A stretch of DNA of 64,000 nucleotides from Actinostola sp. cb2023 (GCA_033675265.1 JAUJYZ010000036.1:1-64000); one strand, 5' to 3'; counted from the first letter of the stretch, positions 45,373 to 56,675 are shown. Numbers and translations are program-made. Notes: generated by a model from the sequence alone, not told the origin.

Positions 45373-45669
45373 CAGTGCTATTCAATTGCCTTTTGTTCAT
45401 AATGCAATCAAATATTTTTTAAAGCATAGTCTCTCGGGATATGTTAGCTGCATTACCTGTTACAGTTACTGGTTTCAATTAAGCTAGTTCAGTGTTAATT
45501 GAACAAAACTTTATTGAGCAATCATAATAATAATCAGTGCTATTCATGCCATTCGTACATATTGCTTTCAAGTAATGATGTTTTCTAAAGGCATAGTCTC
45601 TCGGGATATGCTAAATCAAGCCTGAGTTGCGAGTTACAGTTTTCCGGTTCAGTTCAGTGCAAATCCAGC
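45373..45669 (+). promoter_or_regulatory. Duplicated upstream region of the recombinase gene
   Basis: A ~130-bp segment occurs twice with ~163-bp spacing: CAGTGCTATTCA, then AGCATAGTCTCTCGGGATATG / GGCATAGTCTCTCGGGATATG, then TTACAGTT..CGGTTCA. The second copy ends just before the ATG at 45,670, so both copies could carry promoter elements. No TATA box was identified with confidence. Confidence 0.5.
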
Positions 45670-47197
45670 ATGGCGTCAAGAGCAACCGATTCCTCTGACG
45701 AGTTTGAGCCTCCACTAAAGCGGTTCAGAAAACCTCTAGCGCCGAAGGAACAAGATTTAAAATTGAAAAATGCTATCCCAAAGCAACATTATACAAGAAT
45801 AACTGGGCAGTGAACATCTTTACTGAATGGCGTGATAATAGAGAAAACAAGATGGCCACTTTTGAACCCAAAAGTCAGTCAAGATTTGTACCTCACGAGG
45901 AAGTTGAAAACTTGGATATTAAGCCATGGGAAAAAATGAGTGTGCCGTCACTTAATTTTTGGATTTCCAAATTTCTCCAAGAGGTGTGCAACAAGAAAGG
46001 AGAGAGATACCCGGCAAAAACTCTGTATCAGATTGTTGCTTCCCTAAAAAGATATTTGGAGTCGAGAGGCCGGTCGGATGTAAATATGATGAATAAATCA
46101 AATGAAAGGTATGCTGTATACATAGTATATTATATGCATGTTCTATTAGAGGTATTACTCATATTATAGAAGCTATTTTTTCATTGCATAAAGATAACAT
46201 GTTATTTTCTGCTCTCAGTTTCAGCTATCTGCGTCAAGTCTTAGATGCCGAGATGAAAGACGTGCACAAAATGGGGATCATAAACCAGAATACAGAAAAA
46301 CTACCAATGTCTGACATGGAGGAAGAGAAGATGTGGGAAAGCGGACTATTTGGACCTTTAACAGCTAAGACTATTCTTAATACACTTTATTTCTATAATG
46401 GGAAATTATTTGGAATGAGATCGAAGGAGCATCGTAGTTTAAGGCTTTCTGATATTATAGTAGACTCGGAAACCATTACATTTAAGGAGAATTCATCTAA
46501 GACGTATCATGGGGGGATCTCAGACTTGAAAAAAACACCAAGGAAAGTAAGACACTTATGTCATAGTGTAGGGGAAGAGAATCACGAGCGATGCCTAGTT
46601 TCTATTTATAAGCTTTATTATGAGAAAGTCAATAGTTTAGCTGTTAAGAATAAGGCGTTTTACTTTCAGCCATTTGAAAACGATATATCGTTTAAGAATG
46701 CTCCAGTTGGTATTCACAGTTTAAATGCAATACTCCCTAATTTGTGTGCCGCAATAGGAGCTCCTAGAAAAACGAGCCACAGTCTTCGTGTTACAACTGT
46801 AACTAAATTGTTTAATGCTCAAGTAGAAGAGAAATTAATTCGGAGTCGTAGTGGCCACACTAGTAATGCTCTTTTTGCATATGAGAAATCGAGCAAGGAG
46901 CAGGAACAAAATGTTTCAGAAATTCTGGGTCCTGTAAAACCCAGTAAGCAGGATTTTATTGAAAGTAAGCCTAAGCCGAGTGCTTCTAGTAGTTCAACTG
47001 AACAAGAATTGCCTGTTTTTGAAATAGACGAATTGGATAGCTTTTTTGATGAGATTTTGGGAGAAGATGAAAGCTTAAGTATGTCTAATAATGTAGCACC
47101 TCCACAACCGCCCGGATGGAAGTATGCTTCCGATGGGCCAATTAAGATAAGTGGCAATAATTGCAATGTAACCATTAATCAAATCAGAAAGCCTTAA
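45670..47197 (+). pseudogene. DUF3504 / Crypton-like tyrosine recombinase gene, N-terminus frameshifted
   Basis: Exon 1 45,670-46,108 starts MASRATDSSDEFEPPLKRF; the frame that continues the homology (ATLYKNNWAVNIFTEWRDNR) is shifted by one base near 45,780. Intron 46,109-46,218 has a GTATGC donor and CTCAG acceptor; exon 2 46,219-47,197 is fully open. The protein shows the N-terminal helical core domain, then a tyrosine recombinase catalytic domain: GMRSKEHR (first Arg, 46,418), a Lys-rich hairpin (DLKKTPRKVRH), HSLR (46,778-46,789), GHTS (His, 46,855) and the presumed nucleophile in FAYEK (46,880-46,882). The C-terminal tail is acidic and ends NCNVTINQIRKP. Crypton-derived genes (KCTD1, ZMYM, QRICH1) share this domain, and cnidarians have many copies. 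Apart from the single frameshift it looks intact, so it may be a recent loss or an error. Confidence 0.75.
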
Positions 47198-47435
47198 ATT
47201 ATCATTTACAGTGCATTCAGCCGAGAGAGAATCTTCTTTTGTGTTAAGTAAATTCATATAAATAGATATTATATCCAATGTATCTTTATCAACGGACGGA
47301 TGATTGATTGATGTGCAAGTTTCAGTTTATTTCATGGTTTAATGCACTTGGATGATAATCTAACTTAGTAAAAGAGGTGTATCCACCTCATAATGATAAT
47401 GAATGGAATTTGAAAGGAAATTGTTTAATCTGATC

Positions 47436-47441
47436 AATAAA
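47436..47441 (+). terminator. Polyadenylation signal after the recombinase gene
   Basis: AATAAA 239 bp downstream of the stop codon on the coding strand. Confidence 0.45.
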
Positions 47442-47484
47442 AGAGTAATTATGCATGCCATGATGTTTTTCAATAATTTATTCG

Positions 47485-47660
47485 TAGTAACTGGAAAAAT
47501 TTCCAGTTACTGGAACAACTTGTTCCAGTAACTAGAAACTTTTCCAGTTACTGCTAGGAGGACTAGACCAGGTATCCAGTGTCCTCAAGGGATTAAAATC
47601 AGACCATTGGATTGGCTGAATACCTCGTGAATAATTAATGAGGATTTGAAATGATATGCA
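47485..47660. repeat. Hairpin plus dispersed flank repeat downstream of recombinase
   Basis: TTTCCAGTTACTGGAACAAC / GTTGTTCCAGTAACTAGAAA form an inverted pair, followed by GACTAGACCAGGTATCCAGT ... GGATTGGCTGAATACCTCG ... AATAATTAATGAG, the same family as 44,815-45,075. The recombinase gene thus sits between copies of one repeat. Confidence 0.65.
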
Positions 47661-47751
47661 TAAACAGGTGGTGAGAATTTGCAATGACGGAATGGATTTT
47701 AAATTAAGAAATATTGGTTGTGAAATTATTATTGAAAGACTACCACATATA

Positions 47752-48010
47752 CAGTCATTTGCAAAAATTCTGGCCGCCACGGTATATCAATATATCAATA
47801 TATCGGGTGCATCACTAATACTATTAAATGAAGCAAAATTTACAAACAACAAACGTAAGACTAAAATAAACATTATACTAAATATTTCTACCAACTTTGC
47901 TGGCGTTAACCCGCTTTAAGGGGAATTTTCGATTATTTAATTACCCATAATGCACCTGATATATTGATATACTGATACTTCGTAGCGGCCAGAATTTTTG
48001 CAATTGACTG
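47752..48010. mobile_element. Mariner-type MITE, 259 bp
   Basis: Ends CAGTCATTTGCAAAAATTCT and its inverse AGAATTTTTGCAATTGACTG, flanked by TA on both sides (47,750-47,751; 48,011-48,012). CAGT termini and a TA duplication are characteristic of Tc1/mariner. Confidence 0.82.
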
Positions 48011-48013
48011 TAC

Positions 48014-48688
48014 TCTCAAGCCACTTAAGGCCTGGGTCAGGAGCTTAAAACGTTTTTTTGACGTTGAAACGTGGAGACTTGACGTAATTAGATGAAACTT
48101 GGCACAATGTTAGAAAATATCAGGACAATTAAACTTAACTTCATTTTAAGGGCTAGAGTGATCACGTGACCACGTGGTGTCAATATTCATTATACAAAAT
48201 TGGCTTTTTTCTCCGGCGACGAGTTTTAATCACAAAGACAATACGATGTGCCTAACGTACGTCAATTACCGAGTACTACGAACATCTGCCTAGCTGATAG
48301 GACTTTCTTCAAGATTTAAGGGGATATTTGCGAAAACAGGTCACGTGACCTGAAATTTTAAACAATTTCCCTTAATATCTCTTTTACCGACAGCAAAGCT
48401 ACAATCATCTACCCAGTATGTTATTTAGCTCTATGAAATGCATTGATTTTGATATTGATTTTTTTGCCACTTACAAAACTCGCTACCGGATCCACGAATT
48501 AGTATTTTTCTTGAATATGACGTCATAGATCACGTGACCACCACAATAAAGCAAACCAAAATTTTAAGGATGTCAAAACTAACAAAACATGAAAATATGA
48601 CTTGAAAATGTATTTCCATAGTCAAGCAATTCTTCATTCTGTCCTCAAGGTCAAACAAGGTCAAACCCAGGCCTTAACAGGCTTGAGC
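48014..48688. mobile_element. ~675-bp MITE with CTCAAGCC ends
   Basis: CTCAAGCCACTTAAGGCCTGGG pairs with CCCAGGCCTTAACAGGCTTGAG. Three CACGTGACC motifs lie inside. It abuts the mariner-type MITE with only a few bases between. Confidence 0.7.
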
Positions 48689-49329
48689 TAATAGATAGGG
48701 AAGATTAAACGAACATTGCTACAATAGCTACAGTAGTTCAATACAATGATTACGGTAGAGTAAACAGTCCCTCGACTCCGTCAAGATTCGGAGTCTTCAA
48801 GGAAAGAGGTCGACATTATTGTCAAAATGTAACCACACTCAAACTATATTAGTTAAAAGGTAAATAAATAGTGTTTCCAACATTCGAACTGTAGAATCTA
48901 CTATACGGTGCAAGTGGTCCTTGATATGTCCAGAACCCAGGATCCGATAAGGGACTGATCAGGTGAACTATGTTACTGAGGGCACTTTACTAGGATACTC
49001 TACTGTTCAGTCGCATGCATGGACAATATGTTAAGTAGCCATTAGTCCACGTAATGCAGGTGTTAGACTTCTAGTTGCGCCATTGCAGTATAATTACTAT
49101 GTACATGGGATTAATATTTAGGTAAATCGGAACACGAACAATTTAATATTTGTTTCATTCAAAGAGGGTTTTAAATATTAAAATGATTAATTATAATAAA
49201 TTTCACCAGGAATGTAAACTGAGTTGATCCCCCGCCCCTTTTATATCCCATCTGCCCTACTGCATACGTTCATACTTAATAACGTGTATTATGGGTACTA
49301 ACCGCGGCTAATAGTGGTGGTATTTACTG
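48689..49329. other. No gene recognised
   Basis: Contains a small CGACTCCGTCAAGATTCGGAGTC hairpin near 48,774; otherwise featureless. Confidence 0.4.
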
Positions 49330-49650
49330 AGTAATGATGATAGTGGTGGTGGCCGGTGGTGCTAATGCCCGTGGTTAACGTTGGCAATGATGATTATGGT
49401 AATACTGGTGGTGGTAGGTAGTGATGGTGGTCTTAATGATGGTGATTGGTAATGATGATTATGGTAATACTAGTGATGGTAGTGATGGTGGTCTTAATGA
49501 TGGTGCCGGATTGGTAATGATGATTATGGTAATACTGGTGGTGGTAGGTAGTGATGGTGGTCTTAATGATGGTGATTGGTAATGATGATTATGGTAATAC
49601 TGGTGATGGTAGCTAGTGATGGTGGTCTTAATGATGGTGATTGGTAATGA
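49330..49650. repeat. GGTGAT-rich minisatellite, left part
   Basis: Units of about 60-70 bp: ATGATGATTATGGTAATACTGG, TGGTGGTAGTGATGG, TCTTAATGATGGTGATTGG. Continues after the insertion at 51,100. Confidence 0.93.
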
Positions 49651-51099
49651 CAGGAGCCCATTACTAGGAGCCTTCCTCTCCTATAATAGGTCTGTACGAC
49701 ATCATTTGCACAAATTGAGCTAAAAATAGAACACTCATTATAAATTCCGCGCGATGAACCAATCATGTCGCGTCTTACACAATAGGAATTTGACGTCAGA
49801 TTCAACACTGATGGCAGCCGAAAGCGTACCGCCGTGTAGTTCTAGTGAAGAATCTGAATCTAGTGAAATTGCAGATCAGTGTTGTCGTCTGACTTCAGTA
49901 CTTCATCAAGCGAGGAAGAACAATGATTGAAAACATTAAAAACAAAACAACAAAAAACTAACTCCAGGTATTATTATTTATATCAAAACTTCAAGTGCGA
50001 GAACGTCTAAAAACAAAGCTAGCTAGTTCAAAGACTTCAAAGGCCAGTTCAAAACCCAGCCAAAAAACGAACATCTTCTGCTCTTTCTGAGAAGGAATTC
50101 AACGATCTGGTATCATGGATAATCTGTTACGAAGAACCTAATTAAACTTGTGCAGGACTAGCAGTGAGAACCAAGCTATGAATATTCCAAACCGCCGGTG
50201 TGTTTTGCTAATTAGCATTTGTTGTCTGAAACGCAGCAAAATGAATCACGAACTGAAGTAGGATTTTGTCGAAAATTCTCGACATTGACACAAAGTTCCT
50301 TCTATAGCTAAAACAGCGAAGTGAGATACAGGGGAGCTTCTTTTTCTGTGGCCTGGATGAAGATTTTATCGCATTTTTATTCAGCGGCTGATCTTGGAGT
50401 GCCGGTTATCTTGCCTTCTTTGAACTGAAGTCGTCTTTGGCGAAAGAACTTCGCCATACACTCAGTGATAACCCTCTTGTTTTAGTGTTCTTTGCCGCTC
50501 TTTAAGGCACGGTTCGTCGGTTCAAAGTTTCAGTTGTTTTTCGATAATCTTTCGGCGAAGAAGTTCTTTAGCAAAGTGCACATTTGTGTGGTTGGTTATG
50601 TTGGCGTCGCTGTCCACTGAAACTATATCAGTGATGATGAAGGTGATGGTTGCTTCATCAGAGTCGAAATGGCACTGTGAGAACGCTTCATTCTTACGAA
50701 GACTAAATTGTGAATCAAAAACCAACAGAAGAAAGTTGATAAAACAAGAATAAACATGAAGCGATAGGTAGAAGAACGTAGAAGAATTTCGCGACATCGT
50801 GAGTCGCCAAACTAAAAGTCGCCACTAAGCGCTTTGGCAGTATGTCAGTTTATTGATACATGTGATACATTCATTGTACAGTTCGTCTCGTTCTTGTGCA
50901 GGGGAAAAATAGACTTGTACTTCCATGGATTAAGAATATCAATATTTTGGATCAAGTCCTCGCGTCTTCCGTTTGGCCGCCATTTTATTTTTCAATTTGA
51001 AATTCTTCGGAAATTTGCATATCTAAAAATAGCCCAATTTGTGCAAATGATGTCGTATGAACCTATTACTAGAGGGAGGCTCCTAGTAATGGGCTCCTG
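49651..51099. mobile_element. hAT-like DNA transposon inserted in the minisatellite
   Basis: 1,449-bp insertion with TIRs CAGGAGCCCATTACTAGGAG and CTCCTAGTAATGGGCTCCTG, and further subterminal pairing (ACGACATCATTTGCACAAAT with the inverse near 51,050). The bases GGTAATGA precede it and GTAATGA follows it, consistent with a 7-8 bp target duplication, although the host minisatellite itself contains GGTAATGA. A short frame at 49,810 reads MAAESVPPCSSSEES, and a minus-strand 91-codon frame lies at 50,522-50,797; neither shows a transposase motif. Probably non-autonomous. Confidence 0.75.
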
Positions 51100-51916
51100 G
51101 TAATGATGATTATGGTAATACTGGTGGTGGTAGTGATGGTGGTCTTAATGATGGTGATTGGTAATGATGATTATGGTAATATACTGGTGGTGGTAGTGAT
51201 GGTGGTCTTAATGATGGTGATTGGTAATGATGATTATGGTAATACTGGTGGTGGTAGTGATGGTGGTCTTAATGATGGTGATTGGTAATGATGATTATGG
51301 TAATACTGGGGGTGGTAGTGATGGTGGTCTTAATGATGGTGATTGGTAATGATGATTATGGTAATACTGGTGGTGGTAGCTAGTGATGGTGATCTTAATG
51401 ATGGTGATTGGTAATGATGATTATGGTAATACTGGTGGTGGTAGGTAGTGATGGTGGTCTTAATGATGGTGATTGGTAATGATGATTATGGTAATACTGG
51501 TGGTGGTAGTGATGGTGGTCATAATGATTGGTAATGATGATTATGGTAATACTGGTGGCGGTAGCTAGTGATGGTGGTCTTAATGATGGTGATTGGTAAT
51601 GATGATTATGGTAATACTGGTGGTGGTAGTGATGGTGGTCATAATGATTGGTAATGATGATTATGGTAATACTGGTGGTGGTAGCTAGTGATGGTGGTCT
51701 TAGTGATGGTGGTCATAATGATGGTGATTGGTAATGATGATTATGGTAATACTGGTGGTGGTATAGTGATGGTGGTCTTAATGATGGTGATTGGTAATGA
51801 TGATTATGGTAATACTGGTGGTGGTAGTGATGGTGGTCTTAATGATGGTGATTGGTAATGATGATTATTGTAATACTGGTGGTGGTAGTGATGGTGGTCT
51901 TAATGATGGTGATTGG
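51100..51916. repeat. GGTGAT-rich minisatellite, right part
   Basis: About thirteen units of the same 60-76 bp repeat, GGTAATACTGGTGGTGGTAG being the landmark. Unit length varies by presence of CTAG or GGTAG inserts. Confidence 0.95.
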
Positions 51917-52390
51917 TAAAAGCAGAAAATTGGTACAGATCTGAATTTATCACCCAGGCGTTCCTCGCCTAACCAGCACCCGCAAGGGCGTCACACGACG
52001 TCAAAAGGATCTCAACTGAAGCCGAGGTCTGGATACCCCGCCGGTCTAGTCCGAATTCGAGGCTTTGGAACGACTTCTCATACTCATTAATTATTACATG
52101 CAATGACCTAAAGGCAATAAATAAAGAGTTCCAAGATTTTAGCCCGGAAAAGCCAGAATTCCAGTCTTTGCATATTCTCTACTCGTGCGCAGAGTCGAGG
52201 ACATCGTATCCCACATGTGTTGGACTCTTGAATAGCATTAAGTAGAGCCTGCTTTCAGATTGAATCTAATTCGGACAGAGTGGTATTGCCTCTACTCTGT
52301 CCAAGGTCCCGATGATTGTTATATGAGGGATAAGAACTCAGGAAAGAGTACTTTGAAATCCATCATTTCAAAGTCCTTTGACTTTGAAAT
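51917..52390. other. No gene recognised; partial flank repeat
   Basis: CTAGTCCGAATTCGAGGCTT ... ACTCATTAATTATTA at about 52,045-52,098 is another piece of the dispersed flank-repeat family. Confidence 0.45.
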
Positions 52391-52735
52391 GCATTTCAAA
52401 GTACTCTAGAGCGGACTAGACGAGGTTTCCAGGTCCATCATGTGACCGGATTTGATGCACCGGATTGGCTGGTTACTTCATGAATAATTAATGAGTTTGA
52501 GAAATGTATTTCAAAGTACTCTAGAGCGGACTAGACGAGGTTTCCAGGTCCATCATGTGACCGGATTTGATGCACCGGATTGGCTGGTTACTTCATGAAT
52601 AATTAATGAGTTTGAGAAATGCATTTCAAAGTACTCTAGAGCGGACTAGACGAGGTTTCCAGGTCCATCATGTGACCGGATTTGATGCACCGGATTGGCT
52701 TGTTACCTCATGAATAATTAATGAGTATGAGAAGA
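52391..52735. repeat. Three tandem 115-bp copies of the flank repeat
   Basis: Units start at 52,391, 52,506 and 52,621: ATTTCAAAGTACTCTAGAGC, GGTCCATCATGTGACCGG, GGATTGGCT, AATAATTAATGAG. Nearly identical to each other and related to 44,815-45,075. Confidence 0.93.
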
Positions 52736-53139
52736 CTGGTGTACGCTCGCGCTTCCTCGCCTGCGGACTCGCATTTTCCCATAGCTCTATTGTCCACAGG
52801 TCTTTGTGAAGCAGGGCTGCACCTTAAATACAATACTAGAACTTGTAGTTTGATCTATTTGAGTTTGACGAGCATCTTGTTTGACGAATATTACACGTAA
52901 TGTGTCGGCACATCCAAGAAAACTCAACTCAAGAAAACTCAAGGAAAGATAAATAAATGTTTTTAACACGTTTGGAGAACGATAATTCATTGCCCGCAAG
53001 AATTCCTTAGGCCTAGTTCAAACGCCGTACTTTCCAAGAGCCGTTCTAATTACTTCAAATTAAGCCGCCTCCTGATTATCGGCCATATTTGAAACATTCT
53101 TTGCCGCCTTCAAATTTTTGCGGGAAAGTGCTCGTGTTT
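52736..53139. other. No gene recognised
   Basis: No supported exon or element ends seen. Confidence 0.4.
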
Positions 53140-53312
53140 ATCGTTCCCAGAGCTACTCGGCTCATTGTTCTTATTGTTCTTGATATATGTTTTCAAATGC
53201 GCATGCGTTATATATTTCGTCTAATCAGCATCGAGCCTCAATTGGCTGCGACCAGAGCCTTCTCGGGAGATCTATAGATGGACCGAAACCGAGGAGCTCT
53301 GGGAACGAGAAT
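53140..53312. mobile_element. ~170-bp MITE
   Basis: TCGTTCCCAGAGCTACTCGG and its inverse CCGAGGAGCTCTGGGAACGA. Confidence 0.6.
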
Positions 53313-53626
53313 GGTGTGAATATAACGATACTGTTTTCTCTCCTTGAACAAACGCGCATGCGTGCCCCGCAGTAAATGTACCACATTGTGGGGGTGATTT
53401 GTTTTATTTGTAACCATGACGTAATTTACTGATAAATATGCTCGTCTTTCTTTAGTCAACAAATAGTTTGACTTTCTTATGGTTGGAATTAATCAACGGT
53501 CGATCAATACTTGATACACTTCATCATATTCTGCAGTTACCAAAACAGCACAAGCAAAGACTAAAGACAGATTCTACGATACTACAAGCAAAGACCAACA
53601 TATTTTGTCAGGCATAGTGAGAATAC
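53313..53626. other. No gene recognised
   Basis: Includes an ACGCGCATGCGT motif near 53,353 and nothing else supported. Confidence 0.4.
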
Positions 53627-54028
53627 AACCCGGGGGGCACTAAGGATATCTTTGGGTAGGGGTGTGCCGCGGACACCTCAAAACCCTGACCCTATCCCAG
53701 ACCTAAAATTTTGATTTTCCATACCCTATTCCAGACAAAAGCTTTAAAATGTATACCCTATCCCAGACTAAAGAATAAAAATATATACCCTATCCCAGAT
53801 TGAAAGCGTGCTAAAAAAAAAAGAAAAAAAAAGGGATATGTAAACTGATAATGGCGTTATTGCGGAAACCATACCTTATACCAGACCAAAACGTACCCTA
53901 TCCTAGACTAAAAGTGCAAAAACGATACCCAGACCTGGGAGCTCAAAAACGATACCCAGACCTGGGAGCTCATAAACCATACCCTATCCCGCGGCACATA
54001 CCCGTATAGCGTATATAGGGGAGTATTA
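53627..54028. mobile_element. Dispersed element with CCCGGGGGG end and CCCTATCCCAGAC repeats
   Basis: CCCGGGGGGCACTAAGG ... GGTGTGCCGCGG at one end and CCGCGGCACATACCCGTATA ... GGGGAGTA at the other are inverted relatives; the interior has repeated TACCCTATCCCAGAC phrases. This is a very common repeat type in cnidarian genomes as I know them. Confidence 0.7.
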
Positions 54029-55020
54029 TCTTGTGTTAGTTATTATCTTGTGTTAGTTATTATCTTGTGTTAGTTATTATCTTGTGTTAGTTATTATCTT
54101 GCGTTAGTTATTATCTTGTGTTAGTTATTATCTTGCGTTAGTTATTATCTTGCGTTAGTTATTATCTTGTGTTAGTTATTATCTTGTGTTAGTTATTATC
54201 TTGTGTTAGTTATTATCTTGTGTTAGTTATTATCTTGCGTTAGTTATTATCTTGTGTTAGTTATTATCTTGCGTTAGTTATTATCTTGTGTTAGTTATTA
54301 TCTTGGATTAGTTATTATCTTGTGTTAGTTATTATCTTGTGTTAGTTATTATCTTGTGTTAGTTATTATCTTCTTGTGTTAGTTATTATCTTGCGTTAGT
54401 TATTATCTTGTGTTAGTTATTATCTTGTGTTAGTTATTATCTTGTGTTAGTTATTATCTTGTGTTAGTTATTATCTTGCGTTAGTTATTATCTTGTGTTA
54501 GTTATTATATTGGATTAGTTATTATCTTGTGTTAGTTATTATCTTGGATTAGTTATTATCTTGTGTTAGTTATTATCTTGTGTTAGTTATTATCTTGTGT
54601 TAGTTATTATCTTGGATTAGTTATTATCTTGTGTTAGTTATTATCTTGTGTTAGTTATTATCTTGTGTTAGTTATTATCTTGTGTTAGTTATTATCTTGT
54701 GTTAGTTATTATCTTGTGTTAGTTATTATCTTGTGTTAGTTATTATCTTGGGTTAGTTATTATCTTGTGTTTGTTATTATCTTGTGTTAGTTATTATCTT
54801 GCGTTAGTTATTATCTTGTGTTAGTTATTATCTTGTGTTAGTTATTATCTTGTGTTTGTTATTATCTTGCGTTAGTTATTATCTTGTGTTAGTTATTATC
54901 TTGTGTTAGTTATTATCTTGTGTTAGTTATTATCTTGCGTTAGTTATTATCTTGTGTTAGTTATTATCTTGTGTTAGTTATTATCTTGTGTTAGTTATTA
55001 TCTTGTGTTAGTTATTATCT
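54029..55020. repeat. 17-bp tandem array, ~58 copies
   Basis: Unit TTAGTTATTATCTTGTG, with GCG, GGA or GGG variants at the TGTG position. Lies just downstream of the last visible minus-strand exon of the SEA/transmembrane gene. Confidence 0.98.
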
Positions 55021-55152
55021 TATCAAACGACGTTCTTTGCCATGAAAAAGAAGATTGCGATGTGAAGAAAGAAAACGAACAATTCCCGCATATTCTTCTC
55101 TTTTTCTTTATTCTCTTCCATCAATGACGTCTATAGTGTGAGGTATCCTTAC

Positions 55153-56586
55153 CATTTCCTTTTGTAGCGGTGCAAGCCATATTTCACTGGATTTACTGGC
55201 AGCCTTTCTATGACTGACAGACAAAAGAACAAGAACAACAAACATTTAGATTTTTTTTGGAAAGTGCTTTATATAATAATGCTAATTCCCATTCACTAGT
55301 GTAGGGTACTAGTAAATGTGATTTATATAATAATGCCAATTCCAATTCACTAGTGTAGGGTACTAGTAAATGTGCTTTATATAATAATGCCAATTCCAAT
55401 TCACTAGTGTAGGGTACTAGTAAATGTGATTTATATAATAATGCCAATTCCAATTCACTAGTGTAGGGTACTAGTAAATGTGATTTATATAATAATGCCA
55501 ATTCCAATTCACTAGTGTAGGGTACTAGTAAATGTGATTTATATAATAATGCCAATTCCAATTCACTAGTGTAGGGTACTAGTAAATGTGCTTTATATAA
55601 TAATGCCAATTCCAATTCACTAGTGTAGGGTACTAGTAATTAAATGTAGCTTACCTGCCAACATAGCCTTCGTTATAATATATATATTCCAACACCTCTA
55701 AAATATATAAAAGAAAAGAACATATATTAGATATTTTAGATACTAGCTAGTAGATATGCTTAATTGTCAGATTGTGCCATGACTAGAATGACAAATGAAT
55801 ATAAGGAAAAAAGAACAACTTATTTTACTTGACCAATATTTTACGGCAATTTTCAACTCATTCAACTACCACGGCAGGTAGCCAAAATGAGAAAAGAGAT
55901 CAAGGTTGCGCGCATTATCCACAGAGTTAGAAAACTAAATTACGCAGCCAAATCAGAAGACAACTCAATGAGTTTCAAATACTCACCATTCTTATTACTG
56001 ATTCGCTTTACATTATTCTTCTTGCAGTAATAGCAAACAGCCAATGTTATGATGAGCATAGGTGCAATAGGAACAAACACAGAAATAGCGATGATGGCCT
56101 CAGTACTCAAAGGCCTCGAGTCTTCATCCTCTTTTCGTGGCACATAAGAACCTGAAATAATTTAATAAGCAATTACTGGATGAGGTTGTGCATGATGGCG
56201 GAGCGCGTGCAATGGTAATTCCCGCAGATCTTGCAACCTGCCAACTAGACCTCACCCCACCCCACTTGCGTTAAGATTTGACACCTGTACAACTTCAGTT
56301 GGTCTAATACTACAAGGTAAAGGTAAAGGTATTTTATTTTACTTCGATAACGCGGGGACTAGTGGTTGCCCAAATCTCCCGAAGGTGCGCCCATTTACCC
56401 CCTCCCTCCATCATGATCAGTGCTCCGTTGGTCTAATACTACAAACCTGTTTGTACGCTACTACGATCTATCTCCAATCCGTTCAGTATTCCTCCACTAC
56501 TGTTCAGTGCCTTGTGCAATGGTAATGATGGGTCATGAACGTCTCCAGTGATTGTGAGTTTGTAATTCACAACGACGCTTCCTTTC
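55153..56586 (-). CDS. Receptor-type gene: SEA-like, transmembrane and cytoplasmic exons
   Basis: Four exons in coding order with matching phases. 56,586-56,447 reads KGSVVVNYKLTI ... LNGLEIDRSSVQT, resembling the C-terminal half of a SEA domain. 56,151-55,987 reads SYVPRKEDEDSRPLSTEA, then a ~23-residue hydrophobic helix, then basic YYCKKNNVKR (stop-transfer), so a type I membrane protein. 55,697-55,655 reads EVLEYIYYNEGYVG, with several cytoplasmic tyrosines. 55,207-55,153 reads KAASKSSEIWLAPLQKEM and ends phase 0 at a GTAAGG donor. The ectodomain exons lie upstream beyond the window; later exons were not found. It could be a receptor kinase or an adhesion protein. Its introns hold a SINE-like insertion and a 54-bp array. 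Confidence 0.7.
55275..55640. repeat. 54-bp tandem array, 7 copies, in intron
   Basis: GTAGGGTACTAGTAAATGTG recurs at exactly 54-bp steps from 55,301 to 55,625. Because 54 is a multiple of three, an artefactual 135-codon frame runs through it on the minus strand. Confidence 0.97.
56316..56426 (-). mobile_element. Short SINE-like insertion with 18-bp target duplication
   Basis: 111 bp flanked by exact direct repeats GTTGGTCTAATACTACAA (56,298-56,315 and 56,427-56,444). On the minus strand it starts GGAGCACTGATC and ends with a TTTACC-repeat tail, as expected for target-primed retroposition. The duplication stops 2 bp from the exon border at 56,447, so it landed in the intron about 20 nt after a splice donor. 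Confidence 0.8.
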
Positions 56587-56675
56587 CTAACCAAAACAAC
56601 AACAAAATATAAACAACAACAACAACGACGATGACGATGATATCGAGAGGTGCATCAAAGTGTACGTTTTCAAAT
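56587..56675. other. Intron start with CAA/ACG simple repeat
   Basis: ACAACAACAACAACGACGATGACGATG stretch before the satellite. Confidence 0.6.

Noticed and set aside
51103..51288. 61-codon Val/Met-rich frame
   Set aside because: Translation of the GGTGAT minisatellite only.
53238..53462. 74-codon minus-strand frame
   Set aside because: Overlaps a MITE end and lacks motifs or splice support.
55208..55615. 135-codon minus-strand frame with an 18-residue repeat (LVPYTSELELALLYK)
   Set aside because: It is a by-product of a 54-bp tandem repeat located in an intron between two well-supported exons; the splice acceptor at 55,208-55,210 ends it.
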